Below, piece after piece: positions 24,434 through 32,981 of a DNA stretch of 64,000 bases. Source of the DNA: Microbacterium enclense (GTDB lineage: Bacteria > Actinomycetota > Actinomycetes > Actinomycetales > Microbacteriaceae); the NCBI GenBank assembly GCA_038182865.1, contig CP116226.1, positions 1,612,001 through 1,676,000 of the forward strand. The letters are read 5' to 3'. The notes below the pieces were generated by a model. That model did not search any database. It saw only the letters and a list, made by a program, of their open reading frames with translations, and was not told where the DNA came from. Positions within the stretch are counted from its first letter, which is position 1. The number at the start of each line of letters is the position of its first letter. The translations under genes were made by a program, and so were the position numbers.

Positions 24434-25741
24434 ATGACTGATCAGCCCCCCGTGCGCTCCACCACGCCCCGGCAGGCGCGCCCCGCGGGGGCCCCAGCCG
24501 ACACCGGTGTCCGCGAGACCAAGCCGAAGACCGGACGCCAGGTGCGCCCCGCAACCGAGGGCTGGCAGCAGGCCAAGGACGAGACCGGTCGCCCGCTCCT
24601 GCAGTTCGCCAGCCCGAAGCGCGGCAAGCCGCCCGTGCACCTCGCCGACCTCACCGCCGCCGAGCGTGTCGAGAAGGTGAAGGAGCTCGGGCTCCCCGGC
24701 TTCCGCGCGAAGCAGCTCGAGAAGCACTACTTCACGCACTACACGTCGGATCCGGCCGAGATGACCGACCTTCCGGCATCCACCCGGGAAGAGCTCGTCG
24801 CGGGGATGCTCCCGCCGCTGCTCACCGAGGTACGCCGGCTCGAGACCGACCGCGGTGACACGATCAAGTTCCTGTGGAAGCTGCACGACGGCGCGCTCGT
24901 CGAGTCGGTGCTCATGCGCTACCCCGGCCGCATCACGCTGTGCGTGTCGTCGCAGGCGGGCTGCGGCATGAACTGCCCGTTCTGCGCCACCGGCCAGGCG
25001 GGCCTCACCCGCAACATGTCGGCGGCCGAGATCATCGAGCAGATCGTGCGCGCGAACGCCCTCATCGCGGCCGGCGGCCTCGGTGGCAAGAAGCACGACG
25101 ATCACTCCCTCGACCGGGTGTCGAACATCGTCTTCATGGGCATGGGCGAGCCGCTCGCCAACTACGCGCGGGTCATGCAGGCCGTGCGCGTGATGGTCGA
25201 CAAGGAGCACGGCCTGGGCATGAGCGCCCGCGGTATCACGGTGTCGACGGTCGGGCTCGTCCCCGCGATCAAGAAGCTGGCCGACGAGGACATCCCGGTG
25301 ACCTTCGCCCTGTCGCTGCACGCGCCCGACGACGGCCTCCGCGACGAGCTCATCCCGGTCAACTCGCGCTGGAAGGTCGACGAAGCCCTGGATGCCGCGC
25401 GCGCCTACTTCGACAAGACCGGGCGTCGCGTGTCGATCGAGTATGCCCTGATCAAGGACATGAACGACCACGCGTGGCGGGCCGACCTGCTCGCCGACAA
25501 GCTCAACGCGCGCGGTCGTGGCTGGGTGCACGTGAACCCGATCCCGCTGAACCCGACCCCGGGCTCGATCTGGACGGCATCCGAGGTGCCCGTGCAGAAC
25601 GAGTTCGTGCGGCGCCTCAACGACGCCGGCATCCCGACGACCCTCCGCGACACCCGCGGCAAGGAGATCGACGGGGCCTGCGGCCAGCTCGTGGCGACGG
25701 AAGAAGATGAGGTCGCCGCGGCGGCGACGCCCGTCGGCTGA
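24434..25741 (+). CDS. rlmN: Dual-specificity 23S rRNA/tRNA (adenine C2) methyltransferase RlmN
   Basis: Radical-SAM methyltransferase of 435 aa that methylates C2 of A2503 in 23S rRNA and A37 in some tRNAs. The [4Fe-4S] cysteines are Cys177, Cys181 and Cys184 (CGMNCPFC), and the resolving cysteine is in DGACGQL near the C-terminus. VFMGMGEPLANY, ITVSTVGLVP and ALSLHAPDD are family motifs. An N-terminal extension of about 70 polar residues precedes the conserved core. The ATG at 24434 fits a leaderless promoter. It ends at a strong terminator and stands alone as a housekeeping gene between accessory operons. Confidence 0.96.
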   Translation: MTDQPPVRSTTPRQARPAGAPADTGVRETKPKTGRQVRPATEGWQQAKDETGRPLLQFASPKRGKPPVHLADLTAAERVEKVKELGLPGFRAKQLEKHYFTHYTSDPAEMTDLPASTREELVAGMLPPLLTEVRRLETDRGDTIKFLWKLHDGALVESVLMRYPGRITLCVSSQAGCGMNCPFCATGQAGLTRNMSAAEIIEQIVRANALIAAGGLGGKKHDDHSLDRVSNIVFMGMGEPLANYARVMQAVRVMVDKEHGLGMSARGITVSTVGLVPAIKKLADEDIPVTFALSLHAPDDGLRDELIPVNSRWKVDEALDAARAYFDKTGRRVSIEYALIKDMNDHAWRADLLADKLNARGRGWVHVNPIPLNPTPGSIWTASEVPVQNEFVRRLNDAGIPTTLRDTRGKEIDGACGQLVATEEDEVAAAATPVG

Positions 25742-25752
25742 CTCGCTCTCGG

Positions 25753-25783
25753 AACGCCCCCGGCCCTTGTGGCCGGGGGCGTT
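25753..25783 (+). terminator. rlmN terminator
   Basis: Perfect 13-bp stem (aacgcccccggcc / ggccgggggcgtt) with a 5-nt loop, 12 nt after the rlmN stop, followed by a T-containing stretch. Confidence 0.85.
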
Positions 25784-25800
25784 CGTCGTTCTCCGTGGTG

Positions 25801-25830
25801 TTGACGGATGGGGGACGGCCGGGTTAGGTT
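25801..25830 (+). promoter_or_regulatory. Sigma-70-type promoter of the TRAP-like operon
   Basis: -35 TTGACG (25801-25806) and -10 TAGGTT (25825-25830) are separated by 18 nt. The predicted start falls inside the palindromic operator that follows. Confidence 0.6.
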
Positions 25831-25831
25831 T

Positions 25832-25860
25832 CATCAAGTGAACGTTTAGTTCACCTGATG
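25832..25860. promoter_or_regulatory. Palindromic operator of the TRAP-like operon
   Basis: catcaagtgaac and gttcacctgatg form a 12-bp inverted repeat with one mismatch around 5 nt, directly downstream of the -10. A repressor bound here would block initiation; the IclR regulator at 28185 within the same operon is the best candidate, the GntR regulator at 29784 an alternative. Confidence 0.65.
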
Positions 25861-25886
25861 AACCCAACACCTCAATGGAGAGCACT

Positions 25887-27233
25887 ATGGGCTTGGCTGT
25901 CTGGGCGCTGATCGCCTACATCGGCGTGATCGTCCTCTGGAGCGTCGTCGTCAAACGCGGCATCGGAGAAGCGATGGTCGTCGGCTTCCTCGTGGTCTGC
26001 GCGTTCGGCGGTGCGGACTTCCTCCGCCTCATCGCCGTCGGTATGGAAGCCGCATTCACGCAGGAGATCGTCTTCGCGGCCCTGGCGTTCACGTTCATCG
26101 GATTCTTGCTGGCATCCACCGGCGTGATCGACCGCCAGGTCGACATCCTCAACTCGATGCTCGGGCGCCTCCGCGGCGGTGCCGGGTACGTCGCCACCAT
26201 CGGTTCCGCGCTCTTCGGCTCGGTGGCCCACTCCGGTTCCGCGAACGCGGCGACGATGGGATCGGTCGCCATCCCGTGGATGAAGCGGTCGAACTGGCCG
26301 CCGCACGTCGCCGCCACGGTGATCGCCGGCAACGCGGGCAACGGCACCGTCATCCCGCCGAGCGCCTCGTTCTTCATCCTCATCGGCACCGCGACCGTCG
26401 CGCCCTACGTCACGATCGACAAGCTCCTGCTGGCGATGTTCGCCGCTGCGGGCTGGTGCGTGCTGTGGCGTCTGATCGTGATCTTCATCTTCGTGCGCCG
26501 ACACAAGATCGACCGCGTCGCCGCCGCGGACATCCTGCCGTTCGGCCGATCGTTCCGGCAGGGATGGACCTCGCTGCTGGTCTTCCTCGGCATCGTGATC
26601 CCGGTCGCCGTGACCCTCGGGCCGACCGGCGACGCGCTTGCCGCGTCGCTCGGCGAAGACACGATGGATGCCGTCAGCGTCATCGTGTGGATTCCCGTGC
26701 TGCTGATGATCTTCGCCGTCATCCTCGGCTGGAAGGGGCTGCCCCGCGGCGGCCGTGCCTGGTACGACTTCATCGCGAGAACGGCCCCCCGCTACCGCGA
26801 CATCGGCGCGACCCTCGTGTTCGCCTTCGCCGGTGGCGCCGTGCTCACGGAGCTGGGCCTCGCGGAGCAACTCTCGTCCGTGCTCAACGGACTGAACGCC
26901 TCGCCGGTGGTCATGTCGGTCATCGTCGCCGTCATGGTCGTGCTGGTCGCGGGGCCCTTGAGCTCGACCGCGACGATCGCCACGATCGGCGGCATCGGCT
27001 TCAGCGTGCTGATGGTGTCGGGCGTCGATCCGATCCTCGCTGCGTGCGTCGTCCTCGTCGCGGCCTCCACGGAGGGCGCGTCGCCTCCCGGCGCCTCGGC
27101 GATCTACATCGCCACCGGCATCGCCCAGGTGAACCCGGTCAAGACCTTCGTGCCGCTGATCGTCTGGTACGTCCTCCCGATCCTCGCCATCGCCGCCCTC
27201 ATCGGACCCGGCTGGCTGCCGGTGTCGTTCTAG
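25887..27233 (+). CDS. TRAP-like large permease (DctM superfamily)
   Basis: Polytopic transporter of 448 aa with about twelve hydrophobic segments. The segment ALFGSVAHSGSANAATMGSVAIPWMKR and the following IAGNAGNGTVIPPSASF match the DctM-type motif (GSGSA, small-residue loop, then IPPS); the second half repeats the pattern (GPLSSTATIATIGG ... ASTEGASPPGASAIYIA). Such proteins import organic acids using ion gradients. The ATG at 25887 is preferred over 25875 because GGAGAG lies between them. A small membrane protein is encoded next, but no DctP/TAXI binding protein is present in the operon, which is unusual. Confidence 0.78.
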   Translation: MGLAVWALIAYIGVIVLWSVVVKRGIGEAMVVGFLVVCAFGGADFLRLIAVGMEAAFTQEIVFAALAFTFIGFLLASTGVIDRQVDILNSMLGRLRGGAGYVATIGSALFGSVAHSGSANAATMGSVAIPWMKRSNWPPHVAATVIAGNAGNGTVIPPSASFFILIGTATVAPYVTIDKLLLAMFAAAGWCVLWRLIVIFIFVRRHKIDRVAAADILPFGRSFRQGWTSLLVFLGIVIPVAVTLGPTGDALAASLGEDTMDAVSVIVWIPVLLMIFAVILGWKGLPRGGRAWYDFIARTAPRYRDIGATLVFAFAGGAVLTELGLAEQLSSVLNGLNASPVVMSVIVAVMVVLVAGPLSSTATIATIGGIGFSVLMVSGVDPILAACVVLVAASTEGASPPGASAIYIATGIAQVNPVKTFVPLIVWYVLPILAIAALIGPGWLPVSF

Positions 27234-27258
27234 CCCGCGTCCTTCATCGGAGAAGACC

Positions 27259-27537
27259 ATGTCTGAAGAGAAGACCCCCGCCGAGAGCCCGCACGGGCCC
27301 GTCCGCCGCCGCGCCATCGCCCTGATGACCCCCGTGTTCGTCGTGCTGCTGGCCGCGATGCTCCTCGTCGGAACCGTGCTCGTGCTGCTGCAGATCGCCG
27401 GACTCCTCATCGGGAACGGACCGTTCGTCGCGGGCGTCGCCGATGCGCTGAACCCCTGGGCCTTCGGCATCGGCGGGGCGCTCGGGATCTGGACCCTCTT
27501 GCTGTCGTACGCCCACGGATGGAAGCCGGCCGACTGA
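27259..27537 (+). CDS. Small two-TM membrane protein, possible TRAP-like small subunit
   Basis: 92-aa protein with two hydrophobic segments (about residues 20-45 and 57-82) and short charged ends (ESPHGPVRRR at the N-terminus, AHGWKPAD at the C-terminus). It sits 25 nt after the permease. Position and size suggest an accessory subunit of the transporter, although classical DctQ proteins have four helices and ~170 residues, so this would be a reduced form. I cannot assign it to a known family with certainty. Confidence 0.72.
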   Translation: MSEEKTPAESPHGPVRRRAIALMTPVFVVLLAAMLLVGTVLVLLQIAGLLIGNGPFVAGVADALNPWAFGIGGALGIWTLLLSYAHGWKPAD

Positions 27538-27566
27538 GCGTCGGCCCTCGAGAACGGATACGTGAC

Positions 27567-28163
27567 ATGACCCCTTCACTCCCTGTCGACGGTGACGTCC
27601 TGGCGGGTCTCGCCGACCTGCCCGTCGCCAACATCGGCGACTCGATGGACCGCCTGGGCGTCGTGGATGCCGGCATCCACGCCATCTGGAACGGCGCCAC
27701 CGTGGCCGGTCCGGCTTTCACCGTCGAGGTCGCCGGAGGCGACAACGCCGGAATCCACGAGGCGATCGCCCACGTCCCCGCGGGGGCCGTGCTCGTCGTC
27801 AACGGCCACGGCGTCGCCGATCGGGCCCTCATCGGGGAGCTGATCGCGGAGCGCCTGCGCAAGGTCGGCTGCGTCGGCTTCGTCGTCGACGGGGCGGTGC
27901 GCGACGTCGACGACCTCGAGGCGATGGGGTTCCCGGTGTTCGCCCGCGCGAGCAGCCCCGCCGGCCCCTACAAGAACGGTCCCTTCCGCGTCGGGGTGCC
28001 GATCGCGCTCGGCGGCGTCGTCGTCAGTCCGGGCGACATCGTCGTGGGTGACCGAGACGGACTGGCCGTGGTCCCCGCCGCGGAGGCAGCGGCCGTGCTC
28101 GAGCGCGCGCGGCGGAAGAACGCCGACGAAGCCGAGACGCGCCGGGGCATCCTGGCATCCTGA
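27567..28163 (+). CDS. RraA-like / HMG-aldolase family protein
   Basis: 198-aa protein of the RraA/4-hydroxy-4-methyl-2-oxoglutarate aldolase fold. VANIGDSMDRLGVVD, GAVLVVNGHG, GELIAERLRKVGCVGFVVDGAVRDVDDL and the metal/substrate Arg-Asp pair (AVRD) are family features, as is the DIVVGDRDGLAVVP strand. Members act as class II pyruvate aldolases or oxaloacetate decarboxylases on short keto-acids, or as RNase E regulators; the catabolic context here favours the enzyme role. It starts at ATG 27567, 29 nt after the small membrane protein. Confidence 0.82.
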   Translation: MTPSLPVDGDVLAGLADLPVANIGDSMDRLGVVDAGIHAIWNGATVAGPAFTVEVAGGDNAGIHEAIAHVPAGAVLVVNGHGVADRALIGELIAERLRKVGCVGFVVDGAVRDVDDLEAMGFPVFARASSPAGPYKNGPFRVGVPIALGGVVVSPGDIVVGDRDGLAVVPAAEAAAVLERARRKNADEAETRRGILAS

Positions 28164-28172
28164 GCGATCCGA

Positions 28173-28178
28173 CACACT
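28173..28178 (+). promoter_or_regulatory. Possible leaderless -10 element of the IclR gene
   Basis: CACACT ends 6 nt before the ATG at 28185. It fits the NAnnnT pattern seen ahead of other genes in the window but is a weak match. Confidence 0.3.
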
Positions 28179-28184
28179 AGATGG

Positions 28185-28946
28185 ATGAGTTCGAGTCGTG
28201 AAGACACGTCCGGTCAGCCCACGGTGCGCAGCGTCGAGCGCGCGCTCGACCTGCTCGAGATGCTCGAACGCGCGGATCGTCCACTGCGCCTCGTCGACCT
28301 CGGCAGGGGAACGGGGCTGTCGACCGCGACGACTCTTCGTCTGCTCGGCGTGCTGCAGCGGCGCGACCTCGTCGCCAGCAGCAACGGCGAGTACCGCCTC
28401 GGGGTCGCGACACTGGGGATGGCGCACGGCTACATCTCCACGGACGCGCTCAGCAACCGCGCTCGTCCTCACCTGCAGCAGCTGGCCGACACGACCCAGC
28501 TCACGACGTCGCTGTACGTGCGCAGCGGGGACGAGCGCATCCTCGCCGTCCGCGTCGACGGCGAGCACCCCCTCCGGTATCAGCTGCCGCTCGGACGCCG
28601 ACTCGCGTTGCACCTCGGCGCGGGCAAGCCGATCCTCGCCCACCTCCCGGCCGACGAGATCTCCCGCATCGTGGGCGCCCTCGGCGAGACGCAGACCGCC
28701 GGCGGCCTCACGGTGTCGGCCGAGGGACTGGATGCCGACCTCGCGGCCGTGCGCCGCAACGGCTTCCACATCTCGGTGGCCGAGCGCGATACCGCCGTGG
28801 CATCCATCAGCGTGCCGGTGTTCTCCTCGACCGGGGAGGTCATCGCCTCTCTCTCCGCCTCGGGACCGGTCGAGTCGACCGATCCCGAGCGCCTGCCCGA
28901 CTGGGCGTCTGAACTCCGACGGGCGGCAGCGGCCGTCGGTCGCTAG
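28185..28946 (+). CDS. IclR-family transcriptional regulator
   Basis: 253-aa regulator with an N-terminal winged helix (VRSVERALDLLEMLERADRPLRLVDLGRGTGLSTATTLRLLGVL) and the IclR effector domain (LGAGKPILAHLP, GFHISVAERDTAVASISVPVF). It lies between the aldolase and the DUF1932 dehydrogenase and probably controls this operon through the palindrome at 25832. IclR proteins typically sense the small carboxylate substrate of the pathway. The start is ATG 28185; an overlapping out-of-frame ATG at 28181 exists. Confidence 0.9.
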   Translation: MSSSREDTSGQPTVRSVERALDLLEMLERADRPLRLVDLGRGTGLSTATTLRLLGVLQRRDLVASSNGEYRLGVATLGMAHGYISTDALSNRARPHLQQLADTTQLTTSLYVRSGDERILAVRVDGEHPLRYQLPLGRRLALHLGAGKPILAHLPADEISRIVGALGETQTAGGLTVSAEGLDADLAAVRRNGFHISVAERDTAVASISVPVFSSTGEVIASLSASGPVESTDPERLPDWASELRRAAAAVGR

Positions 28947-28982
28947 CGCGGGTTCCGACTCGCGCGTCTCGAAAGGAACGAC

Positions 28983-29756
28983 ATGCGCGTGATCGGAATC
29001 ATCGGACTCGGCGAAGCGGGCTCGCTCTACGCGCGCGGCGCGGTCGACGCGGGCTACGAGGTGCGGGGGTTCGACCCGGCTCCCACCCCGACTCCCGAGG
29101 GCGTGCAGCGCGCGGGGTCGCTCGGCGATCTGGTCGCCGCCAGCGACCTCGTGATCGTGCTGACGGGGGCAGCGCTGAGCGCACGCATCGCGACGGATGC
29201 CGCACCGCACCTCCGCGCCGGCGCCGTGTACGCCGACTTCACCACCGCGTCTCCGAAGGTGATGGTCGAGGTCGCGGGACTGATCGAGGGCGCCGACGCG
29301 CGCTTCGCGGATGTGGCGATCCTCGGACCCGTGCCCGCGAAGGGGGCCGCCACCGAGACGATCGTCAGCGGGACGGCCGCGACCGACGTCGCCGACGTCC
29401 TTCGCCGTCTCGGTGCCGATGTCGAGCTCATCGACGGCCCCGCCGGTGCGGCGACCTCGCGCAAGCTCCTCCGCAGCGTTCTCATGAAGAGCCTCGCCGC
29501 CGTCGTCATCGAGGCGCTCGAGGCGGGCCGTGCCGCCGGGTGCGAGTCGTGGGTGCGGGCGCAGATCGCTGCGCAGCTGTCGGGAGACGCGGAAGCCAAG
29601 ATGGACCGCTACGAGACGGGCAGTCGCAAGCATGCGGTGCGTCGGGCGCACGAGATGGAGTCGGTGGTCGACTACCTCGGCTCATTGGGTGTGGCGTCCG
29701 AGATGTCGGATGCCGCGCGTCACGTGCTCGAGCGATTGGGCGCCGACAAGGGCTGA
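28983..29756 (+). CDS. NAD(P)-binding beta-hydroxyacid dehydrogenase-like protein with DUF1932
   Basis: 257-aa dehydrogenase. The N-terminal Rossmann motif GIIGLGEAGSLYARG and the domain-linking FTTASP segment belong to the 6-phosphogluconate/3-hydroxyisobutyrate dehydrogenase superfamily, and the C-terminal half (GAATSRKLLRSVLMKSLAAVVIEALEAG) is a DUF1932 domain. Lys in SRKLLRS is at the usual catalytic position. It probably oxidises or reduces a small hydroxy acid feeding the RraA-like aldolase step. Good ribosome-binding site AAAGGA; last gene of the TRAP-like operon and converging on the GntR gene. Confidence 0.85.
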   Translation: MRVIGIIGLGEAGSLYARGAVDAGYEVRGFDPAPTPTPEGVQRAGSLGDLVAASDLVIVLTGAALSARIATDAAPHLRAGAVYADFTTASPKVMVEVAGLIEGADARFADVAILGPVPAKGAATETIVSGTAATDVADVLRRLGADVELIDGPAGAATSRKLLRSVLMKSLAAVVIEALEAGRAAGCESWVRAQIAAQLSGDAEAKMDRYETGSRKHAVRRAHEMESVVDYLGSLGVASEMSDAARHVLERLGADKG

Positions 29757-29783
29757 GGCTCGTCCGCCCGCGCGTGACACGCG

Positions 29784-30506
29784 TCAGCGGGCGGAGTCTC
29801 CGCCGGCCGGCGCGTCCAGCACGTGCTCGCGCAGGTCGTCGAGGGTCTGCTGCATGTGCTGGTCCATCGCGCGGCGCGCGGCCTCGGCGTCGCCGACGCG
29901 CAGCGCCTCGAGCACGTGCGCGTGCTCGGCGATGGCGTTTCGCTGGATCACGCGTACGCGCGACGTCTGCGCGCGGCGCTCCGACAGCACCTCGGTGAGC
30001 GGGGCGAACATGACCGTGAGGAACGGGTTCCGTGACGCCGCGAGGATGCGGTCGTGGAACGACAGGTCGGCGGCGACGAAGGATGCCAGGTCGTCGGCCT
30101 CGTGAGCGGTGCGCATCTCCGCGAGGTCGGCGGCGATGGCATCCACCTCTTCCGGTCGGGCACGCTCGGCGGCCAGGGCCGCGGCGCCCGTCTCGAAGAT
30201 GCGGCGGAGCTCGATGAGCTGTTCGGCGGCCGAGGCGTCACCCGTTGCGGAGGTGGCGGCGAGGATGGCGCTGAGTGAGGTCCAGCGGGCGAGGGGTTGG
30301 ACGAACGACCCGCGCCCGCTCTCGACGCGCACCACACCGCGCGCTTGCAGCGTCTTGATCGCTTCGCGCACCGTCACCCGGCTGACGTCGAAGCGTTCGC
30401 CGAGCTCGGACTCGCTGGGCAATGCCTGGTCGGCGACGAGGCGGCGCGCGACGATGTCGTCGAACAGCCCGTCGACGACCTCGTCGACACGTGAACGTCG
30501 TGCCAT
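29784..30506 (-). CDS. FCD-domain GntR-family regulator of sugar-acid genes
   Basis: 240-aa regulator with winged helix (ELGERFDVSRVTVREAIKTLQARGVVRVESGRGSFV) and FCD domain (ELRRIFETGAAALAAERA, DLSFHDRILAASRN, EHAHVLEAL). The ATG at 30506 has AAAGGGG upstream. It is separated from the GntP permease by a hairpin but lies in the same direction, and probably represses the otnK-ltnD-gntP genes through the operator at 34458, releasing on a sugar-acid inducer. Confidence 0.9.
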   Translation of the reverse strand: MARRSRVDEVVDGLFDDIVARRLVADQALPSESELGERFDVSRVTVREAIKTLQARGVVRVESGRGSFVQPLARWTSLSAILAATSATGDASAAEQLIELRRIFETGAAALAAERARPEEVDAIAADLAEMRTAHEADDLASFVAADLSFHDRILAASRNPFLTVMFAPLTEVLSERRAQTSRVRVIQRNAIAEHAHVLEALRVGDAEAARRAMDQHMQQTLDDLREHVLDAPAGGDSAR

Positions 30507-30533
30507 GGCATCCCCTTTCCGCTCCAACCTAAT

Positions 30534-30568
30534 CGCCGGGCCGGGGAACATCCGTCCCCGACCCGGCG
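30534..30568. terminator. Terminator between gntP-like and gntR-like genes
   Basis: Stem cgccgggccgggga (30534-30547) with tccccgacccggcg (30555-30568), one G-U pair and a 7-nt loop. It follows the permease stop on the minus strand and separates the regulator gene from the upstream operon. Confidence 0.6.
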
Positions 30569-30583
30569 TGCGTGCGGATCGAC

Positions 30584-32017
30584 TCAGCCCGCGACGGCGA
30601 ACACCGCCCACGTCAGCAGGAAGCCCGCGATGCCCAGGATGGTCGTCAGCACCGTCCAGGTGCGCAGGCCGTCGGCGACCGTGAGACCGAGGTAGCGCGT
30701 GACGATCCAGAACCCGGCGTCGGTGACCATCGACAGGCCGAGGGATCCGAAGCCCACGGCGACGGCGACCGCGGCGATCTGCATCGGCGTGAAACCGGCC
30801 TCGGCGACACCGGCCGACAGCAGGCTCGCCGTCGTGACGATCGCGACCGTCGCCGACCCCTGCGCGGCGCGCAGCGCGAGGGTGATGAGGAAGGCCGCAC
30901 CCAGCAGGGGCACGCCGAGGTGCTCGAGGGTGACCGACAGAGCGGTGCCGATGCCCGAGGCCTGCAGCACCGCGCCGAACACGCCGCCACCGGCGACCAC
31001 GAGCAGGATCGAGGCGATCGGCGGCATGGAGCTCTCGAACACCTCGTTCGTGCGCGCGAGGCCCCAGCGGCGGCGGACGGGCAGCACGAAGAAGGCCACG
31101 ATGACCGCGACGAGGAGCGCGAAGGCCGGCGTGCCGACGAAGGTCGCGATGCCGCGACCGGTCGACCCGGCGGGCAGGCTCAGCGAGAGCATCGTTCCCA
31201 CGAGGATCTGCACGATCGGCAGCGCGATCAGGCCGATCACGGTGCCCGTGCTCGGCGGCGCCATGACGGTGCCGTCGGGGCGGCGCGACTCGATGACCGT
31301 CGAGGTCTGACCGAACTCCGCCATCTGTTCGGCCACGCGCGGGGCGAGGGCGTACTCGGTGCGGTTCATGATGCGTGCGACCCAGAAGCACAGGAATCCG
31401 AGCACGGCGCAGATGGGCAGGGCGATGGCGGTGACCAGGCCCAGGTCGGCGCCGAAGACGCCCGCGCCCGCGACGATACCGGGGTGGGGCGGAACGGCCA
31501 CGTGCACGGCGAGCATGAGCCCGAACATCGGCAGACCGAACACGATGGGCTTGACGCCGGCGATCTTGCTGAAGGCGTACAGGATCGGCACGAGCACGAT
31601 GACGCCGACTTCGAAGAACACCGGGATGGCCACGACGAAGGCCACGATGGTCAGGGCGATCGCCACGCGACGCGGTCCGAGGCGGTCGGTGAAGCTCTCG
31701 GCGAGGTGCTGCACGCCGCCCGATACCTCGATGAGGCGTCCGAGGATCGCGCCGAGCGCGATGATGATGAGCACCTTGCCCATCGTCGAGCCGACACCGT
31801 TCGCGACGAGGGTGAAGACGTCGCCGGCGGGGATCTGTGCCGAGATCGCCACGACGACGCTCGTGATGAGCAGCGCGACGAACGCGTGGACCTTGAACAG
31901 GATGATGAGCACGAGCAGCAGCGCGATGCCGGCCGCGGCGATGGCGAGCAAGGGGCCCGTGCCGAATTCCACCGCCGGGGCGATGGGTGGTGTGTCGGCC
32001 GTGAGGATGGGAAGCAT
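30584..32017 (-). CDS. GntP-family gluconate/sugar-acid:H+ symporter
   Basis: 477-aa membrane transporter of the GntP family with about 12-14 helices. Recognisable segments are GSTMGKVLIIIALGAILGRLIEVSGG, FFEVGVIVLVPILY, HPGIVAGAGVFGADLG and ALRAAQGSATVAIVTTASL. Start ATG 32017 is preceded by GAAGGAGA. Members import gluconate, threonate, erythronate, glycerate or related sugar acids with protons. Next to LtnD-like and OtnK-like enzymes, a four-carbon acid such as L- or D-threonate or D-erythronate is the likely substrate. Confidence 0.92.
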   Translation of the reverse strand: MLPILTADTPPIAPAVEFGTGPLLAIAAAGIALLLVLIILFKVHAFVALLITSVVVAISAQIPAGDVFTLVANGVGSTMGKVLIIIALGAILGRLIEVSGGVQHLAESFTDRLGPRRVAIALTIVAFVVAIPVFFEVGVIVLVPILYAFSKIAGVKPIVFGLPMFGLMLAVHVAVPPHPGIVAGAGVFGADLGLVTAIALPICAVLGFLCFWVARIMNRTEYALAPRVAEQMAEFGQTSTVIESRRPDGTVMAPPSTGTVIGLIALPIVQILVGTMLSLSLPAGSTGRGIATFVGTPAFALLVAVIVAFFVLPVRRRWGLARTNEVFESSMPPIASILLVVAGGGVFGAVLQASGIGTALSVTLEHLGVPLLGAAFLITLALRAAQGSATVAIVTTASLLSAGVAEAGFTPMQIAAVAVAVGFGSLGLSMVTDAGFWIVTRYLGLTVADGLRTWTVLTTILGIAGFLLTWAVFAVAG

Positions 32018-32052
32018 GGCGGGATCTCCTTCGATCTCGATGAGAGGTGTCG

Positions 32053-32949
32053 TCAGCCGCGACGACGGGACGGTGCGACCGCGCGGATGACGGCGGAGTC
32101 GTCGTTCGATCCGAGGCCCTGTGAACGACCGGTGAGGTAGAGCTGCTCCGCTGCGGCGGCGACGGGGGTGGGAAGGCCCACGCGGCGTGCGGCGTCGCCG
32201 ACGATCCCCATGTCCTTGACGAAGATGTCGAGGGCGCTCAACACCTCGGCGCCCTCGTCGTCGTAGGCCTGCAGCATGCGCGGGCCACGGTTGCCGAGCA
32301 TGAACGACGCCGCGGCACCCCCCATCAGCGCCTCGAGCGTCCTCTCTGGGTCCAGGCCCAGCGCATCGGCGAGGGCGAGGGCTTCTCCCGCGGCGGCGAT
32401 GTGCACGCCGCACAGCAGCTGGTTCACGGTCTTCAGGGCCTGACCGTCTCCGGCGTTGTCGCCCACGACGGTGAGGGTGGATGCCAACAGCTCGAGCACG
32501 GGGGCGGCCTTCTCTCGCGCGGCGGGCGAGGCGCCCACGACGATGAGCAGGTCGCCCTGCCCGGCGCGGACGGGTCCGCCCGAGAGGGGCGCGTCGACGA
32601 GGTCGATGTGGAGGTCGGCGAGGCGCTCGGCGACGGGACGGATGCCGGCGGTGCCGACGGTGCTGGTGAGGATGACGACGGAGCCGGGGCGCAGGGCGTC
32701 GGCGATGCCCGTCTCGCCGAACAGCACCTCGTCGAGCTGGTACTGGTCGCGCACGGCGAGCAGCACGGCGTCGGCCTCGGCGACGGCGGCGCGGGCGGAG
32801 GGGAAGGGCGTCACGCCCTGCTCCTCGGCGAGGGCGAGGCGGGCGGGGGCGATGTCGAAGCCGTGAACGGTGAGCCCGGTGGCCAGGCGCGTGGCCATGG
32901 GCAGGCCCATGGCGCCCAGGCCCAGGACGGCGACGGTGGAGGTGGTCAT
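32053..32949 (-). CDS. NAD-dependent dehydrogenase, L-threonate dehydrogenase (LtnD)-like
   Basis: 298-aa beta-hydroxyacid dehydrogenase. N-terminal Rossmann motif VLGLGAMGLPMA, substrate motif DAPLSGGPVRAGQGDL, and catalytic Lys in KTVNQLLCGVH are visible. In threonate/erythronate pathways LtnD oxidises the C2 hydroxyl to the 2-keto acid, which OtnK then phosphorylates. The kinase gene lies 32 nt upstream and the permease 35 nt downstream in one operon. 3-hydroxyisobutyrate or tartronate semialdehyde reductase activity cannot be excluded from sequence alone. Confidence 0.85.
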   Translation of the reverse strand: MTTSTVAVLGLGAMGLPMATRLATGLTVHGFDIAPARLALAEEQGVTPFPSARAAVAEADAVLLAVRDQYQLDEVLFGETGIADALRPGSVVILTSTVGTAGIRPVAERLADLHIDLVDAPLSGGPVRAGQGDLLIVVGASPAAREKAAPVLELLASTLTVVGDNAGDGQALKTVNQLLCGVHIAAAGEALALADALGLDPERTLEALMGGAAASFMLGNRGPRMLQAYDDEGAEVLSALDIFVKDMGIVGDAARRVGLPTPVAAAAEQLYLTGRSQGLGSNDDSAVIRAVAPSRRRG

Positions 32950-32981
32950 GCGGGAAGCTCCTTCGCTTGCGGAGGTGAGGG

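Noticed and set aside
24068..25885. 908-codon frame extending bglG upstream through the repeat array
   Set aside because: The extension lies antisense to rlmN and crosses the palindromic array; the BglG family begins at the CAT domain, and ATG 24067 fits a leaderless promoter.
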